Shown: positions 34,914 to 47,343, numbered from the stretch's first letter. The stretch: 64,000 bases of DNA from Roseovarius sp. MMSF_3350 (GCF_030733425.1 NZ_JASHIZ010000017.1:1-64000), one strand, 5' to 3'. Notes: generated by a model not told the origin, from the letters alone. Numbers and translations are program-made.

Positions 34914-35204
34914 ATTCCCTCTCGCGGCCATGGGCAATCGTTCCCCCTGCGCGACTTCGCCCGAACATAGAAGGGCGTCAGCCACAGGGCCGCGTCAACA
35001 CCGGTTCGGAAAAATCTCGCCAATCGCGCAATTCATTGCGGCCAATCGCCCTACAAATGAACTTTCCTGCTGGGAATACCGGACTGCTCGCTCTAGTTTG
35101 GCTCGTGATGGGGGTTGCCTGTGGCGACGAATGGTCGCCGACGCTTGCGGTCTTCATCTTCACGCCTTGGGCCCGCCGCGGGCCCCGGAAACGGAGCTGC
35201 CCTG

Positions 35205-36998
35205 TTGTTCAAGTGTCGTCGCGTCGCGCCCTGGTTCTTCATCCTGTCCCTGCTGCTGACCCGTCCGGTCCTGGCTGTCGAGGCGACGGTCCAGGTCCGG
35301 GGCGCTCCGCCGGAAATGGCCGAGTATCTCAGCAAATCCTCCCTCACCGTCGAAACCGCCGAGGACGAGGACGCGACCACCCAGGACATCCTTGCCGCGG
35401 CCAGAGCCGATTATGCCCGGATGGTCGGCGCACTTTACGACGCTGGGTTCTATGGCGGTGTGGTCAGCATCCGCGTCGACGGGCGCGAGGCGGCGGATAT
35501 CTCGCCCATCGCCGGGCCCAGCCGTGTGAACCGCGTCGTCGTCATCGTCCAGCCCGGCTCGCCCTTCACGTTTTCGCGCGCCGCCATTGGCCCGGTCGCG
35601 CCCGAATCCGAACTGCCCGAAGGCTACGCCCGCGGCCAGCGCGCCTCCGCCAGTGTCATACGTGACACGGCAGAGGCCGGCGTCACCGGCTGGCGCGAGG
35701 CCGGTCACGCCAAGGCCGAACTCGACGGCCAGTCGATCACCGCCGACCATCGCAACGCCACCGTCGCGTCCGAGATCCGCCTGGCGCCCGGTCCCCGCCT
35801 GCGCTTCGGAGACCTGGTGATCACCCGGCCCAGCGCCGTGCGCGCCAACCGCATCCGCGCCATCGCCGGCCTGCCCTCGGGCAAGGTGTTCTCTCCCGAG
35901 GAACTCGAAGACGCCAGCCAGCGCCTGCGCCGCACCGGCGCCTTCCGCTCGGTCGTGCTGAACGAGGCCGCCGTGCCCAATCCCGACGGCACGCTCGACA
36001 TCCAGGCCGAGGTGCTCGACGCCAAGCCCCGCCGCATCGGCTTCGGCGCCGAGATCGCCTCGCTCGAAGGTCTCACCCTCAGCGGCTTCTGGCTTCACCG
36101 CAACCTTCTGGGCGGCGCCGAACGCCTGCGGATCGAGGGCGAGGTCGGCGGCATAGGCGGCGACTCGGGCGGCATCGACTATCGCCTCTCCGCCCGCTTC
36201 GAGCGTCCCGCAACCTTCACGCCCGACACCACCGCGTTCCTCCAGGCCCGCGCCGAGGAAGTGGACGAAGAGGACTACCGCCAGCGCACCTTCGAGGTCG
36301 GCGGCGGCGTGTCACACATCTTCTCCGACGAACTCGAAGGCGAGATCGGCATCACATACCAGTATGCCGAAATCGACGACGACCTCGGCTCGCGCACCAA
36401 TCAACTCCTGCTCTTGCCGGGCAAACTGACCTTCGACAACCGCGACGAACCGCTCGACGCCACCGAAGGGTTCTATGTCGGCCTCGAGGCCACGCCGTTC
36501 CTCGCGCTCGATGCAGGCGACCCGGCTTTCCGCCTTTATGCCGACGCCCGGACCTATGTGGGCTTCGGCGAAAACGACACGATCGTGCTGGCCGGGCGCA
36601 CCCAGATCAGCTCGGTCACAGGTGCGTCCCTGCTCGACGTCCCCCCCGAGATGCTGTTCTTCTCGGGCGGCTCCAACACCGTGCGCGGCCAGCCCTACCA
36701 GTCGCTCGGCGTCGATCTGGGCGGCGGCAACACCAGCGGCGGGCGGTCCTTCCTCGCGCTCTCGGGCGAGGTCCGTGCCCGGGTGGCCGATTCCTGGCAG
36801 GTGGTGGGCTTTGCCGACACCGGCTTTGTCGGCCGCGACAGCTTCGGCGGCGGAGACGGTGACTGGCATTCCGGCGCCGGTTTCGGCATCCGCTACGACA
36901 CCGGCATCGGCCCGATCCGCCTTGACGTGGCCACTCCGCTCGACGGCGACGCGGGCGAGGATTACGAGTTCTACATAGGTATTGGACAGGCATTCTGA
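35205..36998 (+). CDS. tamA: TamA, BamA-family outer-membrane assembly protein
   Basis: About 597 residues. A signal peptide ending in PVLA, three POTRA-like repeats (about 30-280), then a 16-strand Omp85 barrel with the SGGSNTVRGQPYQSLG block characteristic of the L6 loop (RGQ/RGF), ending in Phe. Inserts autotransporters and other barrel proteins together with TamB. The frame is open from TTG 35115, but that adds 30 low-complexity residues before the signal peptide. TTG 35205, with GGAG eight bases upstream, gives a normal signal sequence, so I prefer it. Overlaps tamB by one base. Confidence 0.86.
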   Translation: MFKCRRVAPWFFILSLLLTRPVLAVEATVQVRGAPPEMAEYLSKSSLTVETAEDEDATTQDILAAARADYARMVGALYDAGFYGGVVSIRVDGREAADISPIAGPSRVNRVVVIVQPGSPFTFSRAAIGPVAPESELPEGYARGQRASASVIRDTAEAGVTGWREAGHAKAELDGQSITADHRNATVASEIRLAPGPRLRFGDLVITRPSAVRANRIRAIAGLPSGKVFSPEELEDASQRLRRTGAFRSVVLNEAAVPNPDGTLDIQAEVLDAKPRRIGFGAEIASLEGLTLSGFWLHRNLLGGAERLRIEGEVGGIGGDSGGIDYRLSARFERPATFTPDTTAFLQARAEEVDEEDYRQRTFEVGGGVSHIFSDELEGEIGITYQYAEIDDDLGSRTNQLLLLPGKLTFDNRDEPLDATEGFYVGLEATPFLALDAGDPAFRLYADARTYVGFGENDTIVLAGRTQISSVTGASLLDVPPEMLFFSGGSNTVRGQPYQSLGVDLGGGNTSGGRSFLALSGEVRARVADSWQVVGFADTGFVGRDSFGGGDGDWHSGAGFGIRYDTGIGPIRLDVATPLDGDAGEDYEFYIGIGQAF

Positions 36999-39900
36999 TG
37001 CGCCGACTGCTTTCCCTTCTTCTGATCTTCACCTTCGGTCTCTCCGCGCCCCTGCTGGCTCAGGACCAGGAGGAAGAGGACAAGTCGTTCATCGAGAACT
37101 GGCTTCAGGACAATCTCTCCAGCGCGGGCCGCGACGTGACGGTAACCGGCTTCAGCGGCGCATTGTCCTCCAACGCCACACTGGAAAGCCTGACCATCGC
37201 CGACGAGGACGGCACATGGCTGACCATGCGCGACGCCTCGCTCGTGTGGTCCCGCTCCGCCCTCCTCGGTGGCCGGCTCGAGGTCGAGGAACTGACCGCG
37301 GCCGAGATCATTCTCGAACGCCTTCCCGCCGGCGGCGAAGGCGTCAGCCCCGATGACGCCGAGGCGACGCAGTTCGCCCTGCCCGAACTCCCCGTGTCCG
37401 TGAATGTCGAACTGGTCGAGATCGAGCGTATCGAGTTGGGCGAGTCGGTGCTGGGCGAACCTGCGCAGCTCTCGCTCGAAGGCAACGTCACACTCGCCGA
37501 CGGCGCCGGCGCCGCCAATCTCGCCATCCAGCGCCTCGACCGCAACGACAGCCTGACGTTCGAAGGCGCGTTTTCCAACGAAACCCGCGTTCTCTCCCTC
37601 GACCTCGATTTCCAGGAGGGCCGTGACGGTATCGTGGCCACGCTCCTCGGCATCCCCGACACCCCGGCCCTGCGCCTTCAGGTGACGGGCGAGGCGCCCC
37701 TGTCCGATTACACCGCACGTATAGCGCTCAGCTCCGATGGCCAACGGCGCTTTGGCGGCGCCGTGAATGTCGGCGCCATCGACGGTGACGACACGCAAGG
37801 CTACACCTTCTCCGCCGACCTCGACGGCGACCTTCGCCCGCTCTTCGAGGAACAGTTCCAACCCTTCTTCGGCGAAACCACCAGCCTCGAAGTCGCCGGC
37901 CAGACCCAGGCCAGCGGACGTCTCGTGCTCGATCAGCTTGCGATCCAGTCCGAGGCGCTGGAGCTTGAGGGCAACCTGGCCTTGTCGGCCTCCGGCTGGC
38001 CCGAGACGCTGCAACTGCAGGGCCGTATCGGCAGCGACGACGGCGAGGTCGTGCGCCTGCCCGTCTCCGGCGCGCCCACGACCCTGCAGAATGCCCGGCT
38101 CAATGCCAGCTTCGACGCCGCGCAGGACGATGCCTGGCAGGCCGAGGTCCAGATCGTCGACCTTTTGCAAGACGGGCTCAGCGTCGAGCGCGCCACGCTC
38201 TCCGGGACGGGTCAGATCACCGACGCCCCTGACAGGTCCTTCTCCGGCGACATCACCTTCAACGCCGAAGGCGTGGACCATTCCGATCCCGCGCTGGCCG
38301 AGGCCATCGGCACCGCGCCTTCCGGCACCATGACCCTCGACTGGCAGCAGGACCAGCCCCTGGTCATCGAGGCGTTTGAGGTGGAAAGCGGCAATGTCAC
38401 CCTCACTGCCACCGGCGAACTGGAAAGTCTCGAAGACGGCTTTCCCTTCACTGGCAACGCAACGCTAAACGCCGCCGACCTCTCGCGCTTTGCAGCCATC
38501 TCGAACCAGGATATCTCCGGCGCCGCCAATGCCACGCTGGAGGGCACCGGCACGCTTCTGGGCGGATCCTTCGATATCGAGCTCGAGGCCGAAACCAACG
38601 ATCTGGCCATCGGCCAGCCGCGCCTTGATCCACTGATGACCGGCCAGGGCACCCTGTCGCTCGCCGCGCGGCGCGACACCACCGGCACCGTGCTGGAACG
38701 CCTCACGATCCAGACACAGGCCCTTGCCGCGAACGCGTCGGGCCGGCTCGACGCAGAGGAAGGTCTGCTGGATATCGAGGCACGGCTGGACAACGTGGCC
38801 CAGGTCGAGCCGACACTTTCCGGCCCTGCCACGCTCACGACATCCGTCAACTGGAGCACAGGCGACGCGCTCAACATCTCCGCGCTCGAGGCCACCCTGG
38901 CGGATGCCACACTGACCGGCAGCGGCGCGGTCTTTCCCGAAGACCCCAACCTCCCCGCCGAGGGCAAGGTGACGCTCGCCGCGCAGGACCTCTCGCGCTT
39001 CGCCCAGCTTGCCGGCCGTGACCTCGACGGCGCCGCGACAGTGGTGCTCGAAGGCTCCGGCCGCATCCGCGGCGGCGCGTTCGACATCGTGCTCGACGCC
39101 GAAACCAACGATATCGAAATCGGTGAGCCGCGCGTCGATGCCCTGATGCAAGGCGCAGGCACAGTGTCCATCGCCGCGCAGCGCGACACCGACGGCACCG
39201 TGCTCGAACGCTTCTCGGTCCGCACCCCGGCGCTCGAGGCCGACGCCTCGGGCCGGCTCGATTCCGATGATGGCGAACTGACAGTGAAGGCGGAGATCGC
39301 CGATCTCGCCCGGATCGAACCGCGCATGTCCGGCCCCGCCACGCTCGACGCCGCCGCCACCTGGGAAAAAGGCGGTCCCGTCACCATATCGCAACTCGAC
39401 GCCTCGGGCGCGGGCACGACGCTCTCGGCCTCCGGCACGGTCTACCCCGAGGATACGCTCCTGCCGGTCGAAGGTCAGATGACCCTCAGCGCCAGCGATC
39501 TGTCACGCCTCGCGCCGTTGCTGGATCGCCCGCTCACCGGTACGCTCGACATGACACTCGAAGGCTCCGGACAGGTGCGCGGTCGCACGCTCGACATCAC
39601 CACCGATATCGACGGCTCCAACCTGCGCACCGGCATCGCTCAACTCGATCAGCTGATCGCCGGCAGCATCGACGCCCGCGCCTCCGTCGCTCTGGGCGAG
39701 GACGCCCCGGGCATCCGTTACATCGACATCCAGACGCCCCGCCTCACGGTCGATGCCGAAGGCAGCGGTCCCGGCGCGCCTGTAAACGTGTCGGCCCGGC
39801 TGGCCGACCTCGGCATCTTCGTGCCCGCCTTCCCGGGCGCGGTCTCGGCCAACGGCACGGTCTCCATCGTCGACCGCCGTGGCGAGCAGATCCGCGTATC

Positions 39901-41248
39901 GCTCGACGCCACCGGCCCCGGCGGCACCAATGCCCGCGTCAACGGCTCGATCAACGGATACGGCAACAGCCTCAATCTCGACGTAAACGGCTCCGCGCCG
40001 CTTGCCCTGGCCAACCCGTTCCTCGCGCCCCGCTCCATCGCGGGTCTCGCCAACTTCGACCTCAGCGTGAACGGACCGCCGACGTTGGGGTCGCTGTCGG
40101 GCGTGATCAACATCTCCGACGGTCGATTCGCCCTGCCGAGGCTCTCGACCGCCATTACAGGCATCAACGGCGCCGTCCGCCTTGCCTCGGGCCGGGCCGA
40201 AACCGACATCACCGCCTCGATGGGCACCGGCGGCAACTTTCGCGTGCGCGGCCCGATCACGTTGTCGCCTCCCTTCAACGCCAATCTCCAAGCCGCGCTC
40301 AACGACCTCGTCGTCACCGATCCCGACCTTTACACCACGACCGTTTCCGGCCAGGTCGGCATCAACGGCCCGCTCACCGGCGGCGCCACCATCGGCGGCA
40401 CGGTCAACCTGGGCCGGACCGAACTGCGCGTGCCCTCGGGCAGCGGCACCCGCACCCCGGGCGACATTCCCGAGATCACCCATGTGGGCGAACCGGCCGA
40501 CGTGCGCCGGACCCGCGCCCGCGCCGGGATCATCGGCCAGGAAAGCAGCGCCCCCGTCGCCTTCCCGCTCGACCTGGTCATCAACGCGCCGAACCGCATC
40601 TTCGTGCGCGGCCGCGGCCTCGACGCCGAACTCGGTGGCCGCGTCCGGCTTCAGGGGACCACGGCCGATGTCGTGCCCAGCGGCCTTTTCGAACTGATCC
40701 GGGGCCGGCTCGACATCTTGGGCCGCCGCATCGAGCTGACCGAGGGCGTGATCGACCTGCGCGGCGCGCTCGACCCCTACCTGCGCTTCGTGGCCGAGAC
40801 GGAAAATGACGGCATCCTCGTGCGCACCATCATCGAGGGGCTGGCAAGCTCGCCCTCCGTGACCTTCGAATCCGTCCCCGACCTGCCCCAGGACGAGGCC
40901 GTCGCGCGGCTGCTCTTCGGGCGGGGGCTCGACGACATCTCGGCCTTCCAGGCGGCCCAGCTCGTCGCCGCCGCCGCCACCCTTTCGGGCCAACGCTCTG
41001 GCGGTCTGGACATTCGCGGCGCCCTCGGCCTCAGCGATCTCGACATCTCGACCTCCGAGGACGGCGCGACACAGGTGACCGCGGGGGCCTACCTGTCGGA
41101 GAACCTCTATTCCGAGGTCACCGCCGACAGCGAAGGCAACCAGGAGATCAACCTCAACCTCGACATCGGGCGCAACCTGACCGTCAAGGGCTCGACCAGC
41201 ACCACCGGCAACACCGGCGTCGGCATCTTCTTCGAAAAGGACTACTGA
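36998..41248 (+). CDS. tamB: TamB, translocation and assembly module (AsmA/DUF490 type)
   Basis: 1416 residues. An N-terminal signal/anchor helix, a long beta-rich body typical of lipid-transfer/AsmA-like proteins, and the C-terminal DUF490 domain (last 300 residues, with RGRGLDAELGGRVRL and the LLFGRGLDDISAFQ block). It spans the periplasm as a groove and works with TamA. Residues about 493-830 contain a long internal duplication of about 170 residues (DLSRFA... repeated at 493, 663 and 833). ATG 36998 overlaps the tamA stop (TGATG). Its end overlaps the convergent oxyR by 7 bases. Confidence 0.92.
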   Translation: MRRLLSLLLIFTFGLSAPLLAQDQEEEDKSFIENWLQDNLSSAGRDVTVTGFSGALSSNATLESLTIADEDGTWLTMRDASLVWSRSALLGGRLEVEELTAAEIILERLPAGGEGVSPDDAEATQFALPELPVSVNVELVEIERIELGESVLGEPAQLSLEGNVTLADGAGAANLAIQRLDRNDSLTFEGAFSNETRVLSLDLDFQEGRDGIVATLLGIPDTPALRLQVTGEAPLSDYTARIALSSDGQRRFGGAVNVGAIDGDDTQGYTFSADLDGDLRPLFEEQFQPFFGETTSLEVAGQTQASGRLVLDQLAIQSEALELEGNLALSASGWPETLQLQGRIGSDDGEVVRLPVSGAPTTLQNARLNASFDAAQDDAWQAEVQIVDLLQDGLSVERATLSGTGQITDAPDRSFSGDITFNAEGVDHSDPALAEAIGTAPSGTMTLDWQQDQPLVIEAFEVESGNVTLTATGELESLEDGFPFTGNATLNAADLSRFAAISNQDISGAANATLEGTGTLLGGSFDIELEAETNDLAIGQPRLDPLMTGQGTLSLAARRDTTGTVLERLTIQTQALAANASGRLDAEEGLLDIEARLDNVAQVEPTLSGPATLTTSVNWSTGDALNISALEATLADATLTGSGAVFPEDPNLPAEGKVTLAAQDLSRFAQLAGRDLDGAATVVLEGSGRIRGGAFDIVLDAETNDIEIGEPRVDALMQGAGTVSIAAQRDTDGTVLERFSVRTPALEADASGRLDSDDGELTVKAEIADLARIEPRMSGPATLDAAATWEKGGPVTISQLDASGAGTTLSASGTVYPEDTLLPVEGQMTLSASDLSRLAPLLDRPLTGTLDMTLEGSGQVRGRTLDITTDIDGSNLRTGIAQLDQLIAGSIDARASVALGEDAPGIRYIDIQTPRLTVDAEGSGPGAPVNVSARLADLGIFVPAFPGAVSANGTVSIVDRRGEQIRVSLDATGPGGTNARVNGSINGYGNSLNLDVNGSAPLALANPFLAPRSIAGLANFDLSVNGPPTLGSLSGVINISDGRFALPRLSTAITGINGAVRLASGRAETDITASMGTGGNFRVRGPITLSPPFNANLQAALNDLVVTDPDLYTTTVSGQVGINGPLTGGATIGGTVNLGRTELRVPSGSGTRTPGDIPEITHVGEPADVRRTRARAGIIGQESSAPVAFPLDLVINAPNRIFVRGRGLDAELGGRVRLQGTTADVVPSGLFELIRGRLDILGRRIELTEGVIDLRGALDPYLRFVAETENDGILVRTIIEGLASSPSVTFESVPDLPQDEAVARLLFGRGLDDISAFQAAQLVAAAATLSGQRSGGLDIRGALGLSDLDISTSEDGATQVTAGAYLSENLYSEVTADSEGNQEINLNLDIGRNLTVKGSTSTTGNTGVGIFFEKDY
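38478..39600 (+). repeat. about 510-bp internal tandem repeat in tamB
   Basis: The DLSRF/L block recurs at about 38478, 38988 and 39497, each followed by ALEGSG-like and (E/D)TNDxxIGxPRxD segments; the first two copies are full, the third partial and more diverged. The period is close to 510 bases (170 codons). Confidence 0.65.
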
Positions 41249-42141
41249 GCCGGCGCGGGCGCCTCCGGCGCCAGCAGATCTGCGACGACCCGGAACCGTT
41301 CGGCCAGCGGGCTGGTCCTGCGCCAGACCATGCCGACCTGCCGCATCGGCTGCGGGTCGCGGAACCGCGCCACCGACACCGGGGCCGACCGGGTTTCCAC
41401 CTGCACCGCCATTTCGGGGATCAGGGTGATCCCCATTCCCGCGCCCACCATCTGCACCAATGTCGACAGCGATGTGCCTTCCAGCCCGTCGCGCGGCCCG
41501 CCGCCGGGGATATTGCAAAAGGCCAGCGCCTGGTCACGGAAACAATGCCCTTCCTCCAGCAGCAACAGCCGCCGGGTGTGCAGCGCCGTCACCTCCGGCA
41601 CCGGCGCCTCCGCCTCGGCCTCGGGCCGCACCAGGACCATCGGCTCCTCGAAGACCGGGCATTCTTCCAGCGACCGCTCCGAAACAGGCAGCGCCACGAT
41701 CGCCATATCCAGCCCGCCCTCGCCCAGCTCCGCGATCAGGCGCGGCGTGATGCTCTCGCGCACCTGCACGTCCAGATCGGGAAACGCCGCGTTCAGCCGG
41801 GTCAGAAAGCGCGGCAGAAGATAGGGCGCGATCGTCGGAATCACCCCCAGCCTCAGCCGACCGCCCAGCCCCTCCTGGGCCTTGCGCGCAAGATCCGACA
41901 ATTCGTCCACCGACCGCAGGATCTCGCGCACCCGCGCGGCGAACTCCACCCCGAACCCTGTCAGCCGCACCTCCCGCGTCGTACGCTCGAACAGCGCCGC
42001 CCCCGCCGCCGCCTCCAGCGCCTTGATCTGAACCGACAACGCCGGCTGGGTGACAGCGCAGATCTCGGCGGCCTGCCCGAAATGCCCCACCCGGGCCAGC
42101 ACCTCGAAATAACGCAACTGTTTCAGCGAGAGGTTTTTCAT
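41242..42141 (-). CDS. oxyR: hydrogen peroxide-inducible regulator OxyR (LysR family)
   Basis: 299 residues. N-terminal LysR helix-turn-helix (AAEICAVTQPALSVQIKALE) and an effector domain with both redox cysteines of OxyR: C200 in EEGHCFRDQ and C209 in LAFCN, matching C199 and C208 of E. coli OxyR. Peroxide forms a disulfide between them and switches the protein to an activator. Divergent from katG with 187 bases between, so katG is the obvious target. Its 3' end overlaps tamB by 7 bases. Confidence 0.92.
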   Translation of the reverse strand: MKNLSLKQLRYFEVLARVGHFGQAAEICAVTQPALSVQIKALEAAAGAALFERTTREVRLTGFGVEFAARVREILRSVDELSDLARKAQEGLGGRLRLGVIPTIAPYLLPRFLTRLNAAFPDLDVQVRESITPRLIAELGEGGLDMAIVALPVSERSLEECPVFEEPMVLVRPEAEAEAPVPEVTALHTRRLLLLEEGHCFRDQALAFCNIPGGGPRDGLEGTSLSTLVQMVGAGMGITLIPEMAVQVETRSAPVSVARFRDPQPMRQVGMVWRRTSPLAERFRVVADLLAPEAPAPAQ

Positions 42142-42182
42142 AAATTTAATTTATCAATCCGATGAATAAATGCAACTTATTC
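42140..42182. promoter_or_regulatory. paired OxyR/LysR-type sites between oxyR and katG
   Basis: A 15-base palindrome ATAAATT-T-AATTTAT (42140-42154) covers the oxyR start, and GAATAA (42164-42169) / TTATTC (42177-42182) forms a second inverted repeat centred 26 bases away. Two adjacent dyads on one DNA face fit a tetrameric LysR-type regulator such as OxyR. The first site overlapping the oxyR start would give autorepression. Confidence 0.6.
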
Positions 42183-42199
42183 TCATTGAAATCCCTTGA

Positions 42200-44548
<2,349 letters not shown>

Positions 44549-44575
44549 TCGGTTGGTATTCGAAAGGAAAACAGG

Positions 44576-44603
44576 CGGCGCTCCGGGGTCTCCCGGGGCG
44601 CCG
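44576..44603 (+). terminator. hairpin after katG
   Basis: CGGCGCTCCGGG (44576-44587) and CCCGGGGCGCCG (44592-44603) form a 12-bp stem (one G-T pair) with a 4-base loop, 28 bases after the katG stop. Only a short T-stretch follows (GTTT at 44609-44612), so termination may be partial. Confidence 0.6.
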
Positions 44604-44701
44604 TCGGCGTTTCGGGCCACCCCCTGCGCAAACTGTCGCACCCCCGCCCCGGCAGTCATCCGGTCACGCCCCCCGCACGTATCCCGTGCAGAGAGGATGA
44701 T

Positions 44702-45256
44702 ATGAGAAAGCTACCCAACGACACCACGCTCCTGATCGTCGAGAATGACGATGTCTTCCGCGAGCAATTGTCCAAGGTCATGGCCAGCCGCGGTTTCGAC
44801 CCGATCCCGGTCGCCACCCTGGCCGAGGCCGCCGCCGCGATCGAGGCTCGCCCCCCGGCCTTCGCCATCATCGACCTGCATCTCGGCGAGGGCTCCGGAC
44901 TTGAGGTGATCGAGATGCTCAAGAAGCAGCGCAAGTCGGCCCGCGCCCTCGTGCTGACCGGCTACGGCAACACCCCCACCGCCGTCGCAGCGGTCAAGCT
45001 TGGCGCGATCGACTACCTCGCCAAGCCCGCCGACGGGGACGAGATCGTCGACGCCTTGCTGGCCGCCGAAGGGGTCCAGCCTCCCGCGCCCGAAAATCCC
45101 ATTTCGCCGGAAGAGGCCAAGCGCGTGCATATCGAACGCTTTCTGGAACGCACCGACGGCAACATCACCAAGACGGCGCAATTGCTCAACATGCACCGTC
45201 GCACGCTTCAGCGGATCCTCAAGCGAGAACCCGAACTGGGCAAGGACCCGGGCTGA
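44702..45256 (+). CDS. response regulator, ActR/RegA-like
   Basis: 184 residues. Receiver domain with phosphoacceptor D58 (AIIDLHLGEG), T86 in LTGYGN and K108 in LAKPAD. The output domain is a Fis-type helix-turn-helix with the sequence LLNMHRRTLQRIL, the signature of RegA/ActR/PrrA redox regulators. No RegB kinase or SenC gene is adjacent. The acidic pocket reads VENDD instead of VDDD, so the two acids after the first strand are E14-N15. An orphan paralogue rather than the main RegA. First gene of a three-gene operon. Confidence 0.87.
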   Translation: MRKLPNDTTLLIVENDDVFREQLSKVMASRGFDPIPVATLAEAAAAIEARPPAFAIIDLHLGEGSGLEVIEMLKKQRKSARALVLTGYGNTPTAVAAVKLGAIDYLAKPADGDEIVDALLAAEGVQPPAPENPISPEEAKRVHIERFLERTDGNITKTAQLLNMHRRTLQRILKREPELGKDPG

Positions 45257-45257
45257 C

Positions 45258-45656
45258 ATGCCCAAACCGCCGGACAAGCTGACGGTGTACTACGACGGGT
45301 CCTGCCCGCTCTGCCGTGCCGAAATCGGCTTTTACCGCAAACGCGACCGGGCGGACCGCATCGACTTCACCGACATCTCGCGCTGCGGCGATGCCCCGGC
45401 ACCCGATCTCGACCGCAAGGCGGCGATGGGCCGGTTCCACACCCGCCGCCCCGACGGGACGCTGGTGTCCGGCGCCGCTGGCTTTTTCGAGGTCTGGAAG
45501 CGCCTGCCCGGCTGGCACCACCTCGCCAAACTCTCGCGCATCCCCGGCGTCGTGCCGGTGGCCGAACTGGCCTATAGCGCCTTCCTGCGCCTGCGTCCGG
45601 CGCTTGTCCGTTACCTTGGCCCACGGCTGAAGAACCGCGCCGAGGGGACGCGATGA
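45258..45656 (+). CDS. DCC-family thiol-disulfide oxidoreductase-like protein (DUF393)
   Basis: 132 residues. The opening VYYDGSCPLCRAE with C16 and C19 is the DxxCxxC signature that names the DCC (YuxK) family. Thioredoxin-like redox roles have been proposed but not shown broadly. It begins one base after the regA-like stop and its stop overlaps the UbiB-family start (ATGA), so all three are co-translated. Confidence 0.87.
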   Translation: MPKPPDKLTVYYDGSCPLCRAEIGFYRKRDRADRIDFTDISRCGDAPAPDLDRKAAMGRFHTRRPDGTLVSGAAGFFEVWKRLPGWHHLAKLSRIPGVVPVAELAYSAFLRLRPALVRYLGPRLKNRAEGTR

Positions 45657-46981
45657 ACGACCAGAACCCGCCCGACCGCAAACGTGCCGCCCGCGTGCCC
45701 ACCGGGCGCTTTTCGCGCATGGCACGGACCGGCGGCATGGCGACGGCGCTGGCCGGCAATGTCGTCACAAACGGCGGATGGGAACTGCTGCGCGGGCGCA
45801 GACCCCGACTGCAGGACCTGCTGATGACGCCCTCCAACGTCACCCGCGTCGCCGATCATCTGGCAAACATGCGCGGCGCGGCGATGAAGGCGGGCCAGCT
45901 TCTGTCGATGGAAACCGCCGACATGCTCCCGCCCGAGCTTGCCGACATCCTCGCCCGCCTGCGCGCCGACGCCCAGTTCATGCCGCCCGCGCAGCTGAAG
46001 AAAGTGCTGGCCGCCAATTGGGGCCGCGATTTCCTGCGCCATTTCAAACACTTCGACGTGCACCCGATTGCCGCTGCGTCCATCGGACAGGTCCACCGGG
46101 CGCAGACCCGCGATGGCCGCGACCTTGCGATCAAGGTGCAATATCCCGGCATCCGCGACAGCATCGACAGCGACATGCGCAACCTCGGCCTGCTCCTGCG
46201 CCGCTCCGGCATGATGCCCGCCAGTTTCGACACGGACGGCCTGCTGACCGATGCCGCCGCGCAGCTGCACGAGGAAACCGACTACGCGCGCGAGGCCGCA
46301 GCCCTGAACCGCTTTCGCGCGCATCTCGCGGATGACCCCGATTTCGTCCTGCCTGTTGTCCATGACGACCTCAGCACATGCGACATCCTGGCCATGGGCT
46401 ATGTCGACGGTCGCAGCATCGAATCAACTGTCGGGATGGATCAGCCTACCCGCGACCGCATCGCCACAGCGCTCATCACGCTCACCCTGCGCGAGCTCTT
46501 CGAACTGCGCGACATGCAGACCGATCCCAACTTCGCCAACTACCGCTATCAGCCCGACACGGGCCAGATCGTCCTGCTCGATTTCGGCGCCACGCTGGAA
46601 TTCGCCCCGGACCGAGTGGACACTTACCGCGCCCTTTTCAACGCCGCGCTGAGCGGTGACGATGCCGCGGCCTGGGACGCGATGATCGCCATCGGCCTCG
46701 TCGATTCGGACACGTCCGATACCGACCGCGCGCATATCCTGCGCCTTTTCGGAATTGCCGCCGAACCGCTGCGTCAGGGCGGCACGCTCGATTTCGCCAC
46801 CTGCGGCCTCTTGGCCCGCCTGCGCCACGAGGGGCTGCTTCTGGCCGACGAACAGGTCGACATCCACGCGCCGCCCACCGACACGCTTTTGCTGCAACGC
46901 AAGGTGCTGGGCTGCTACCTTCTTGCCGAACGTCTGGGTGCAAAGGTCGATCTCGACCCAATTCTTGCGCGCTTCGCCTAA
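45653..46981 (+). CDS. ABC1/UbiB family atypical kinase
   Basis: 442 residues. The KxGQ motif (MKAGQLLSM), the [12 protein letters not shown] loop that replaces the P-loop, VKVQYPGI with the ATP lysine, and LLDFGAT with the metal-binding Asp are all visible. UbiB/COQ8 proteins support ubiquinone synthesis or lipid handling. Here the loop reads [11 protein letters not shown] and [10 protein letters not shown] follows as usual. Linked with a redox-type regulator and a thiol protein, which suggests a respiratory or redox role. Confidence 0.88.
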   Translation: MNDQNPPDRKRAARVPTGRFSRMARTGGMATALAGNVVTNGGWELLRGRRPRLQDLLMTPSNVTRVADHLANMRGAAMKAGQLLSMETADMLPPELADILARLRADAQFMPPAQLKKVLAANWGRDFLRHFKHFDVHPIAAASIGQVHRAQTRDGRDLAIKVQYPGIRDSIDSDMRNLGLLLRRSGMMPASFDTDGLLTDAAAQLHEETDYAREAAALNRFRAHLADDPDFVLPVVHDDLSTCDILAMGYVDGRSIESTVGMDQPTRDRIATALITLTLRELFELRDMQTDPNFANYRYQPDTGQIVLLDFGATLEFAPDRVDTYRALFNAALSGDDAAAWDAMIAIGLVDSDTSDTDRAHILRLFGIAAEPLRQGGTLDFATCGLLARLRHEGLLLADEQVDIHAPPTDTLLLQRKVLGCYLLAERLGAKVDLDPILARFA

Positions 46982-47124
46982 TCCTTGCCCCGCGCCCGCT
47001 TGCACCGCTCCGAACAATAGCGGACCTCGTCCCAGACCTTTTCCCACTTCTTGCGCCACGCGAAGGGCCGGCCGCACGCCGCGCAGACCTTCGTCGGCAG
47101 ATCCGATTTTCGACGCGTTTTCAT
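46978..47124 (-). CDS. DUF2256 zinc-ribbon-like small protein
   Basis: 48 residues from ATG 47124 (ATG 47157 would give 59). [20 protein letters not shown] and VRYCSERC are the DUF2256 pattern, with two cysteine pairs likely binding zinc. Function unknown, often found near redox genes. Its stop overlaps the convergent UbiB-family stop by four bases. No strong ribosome site at either start. Confidence 0.75.
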   Translation of the reverse strand: MKTRRKSDLPTKVCAACGRPFAWRKKWEKVWDEVRYCSERCKRARGKD

Positions 47125-47343
47125 GGCGTTCGCCTGACGTTTCCCGATCCTTGGCATCGCACTCAAATAGCACGGAACAGGGCACGATCACGCCCCAACG
47201 CGCACGTCATGGCCGTTTCACCTTCCGTTTTTCAAGTGACGTGAAGGCATCTTGCCATTCGTTTGCTTGCAGCGCCGGAACACTCGGTTATCATCCCCCG
47301 ATCAGCCCGAGGATCAACCCGGGCGATATCCAGGGAGATATTC

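Noticed and set aside
39503..41518. 671-codon frame opposite tamB
   Set aside because: Low-complexity Gly/Asp/Arg product, antisense to a real gene.
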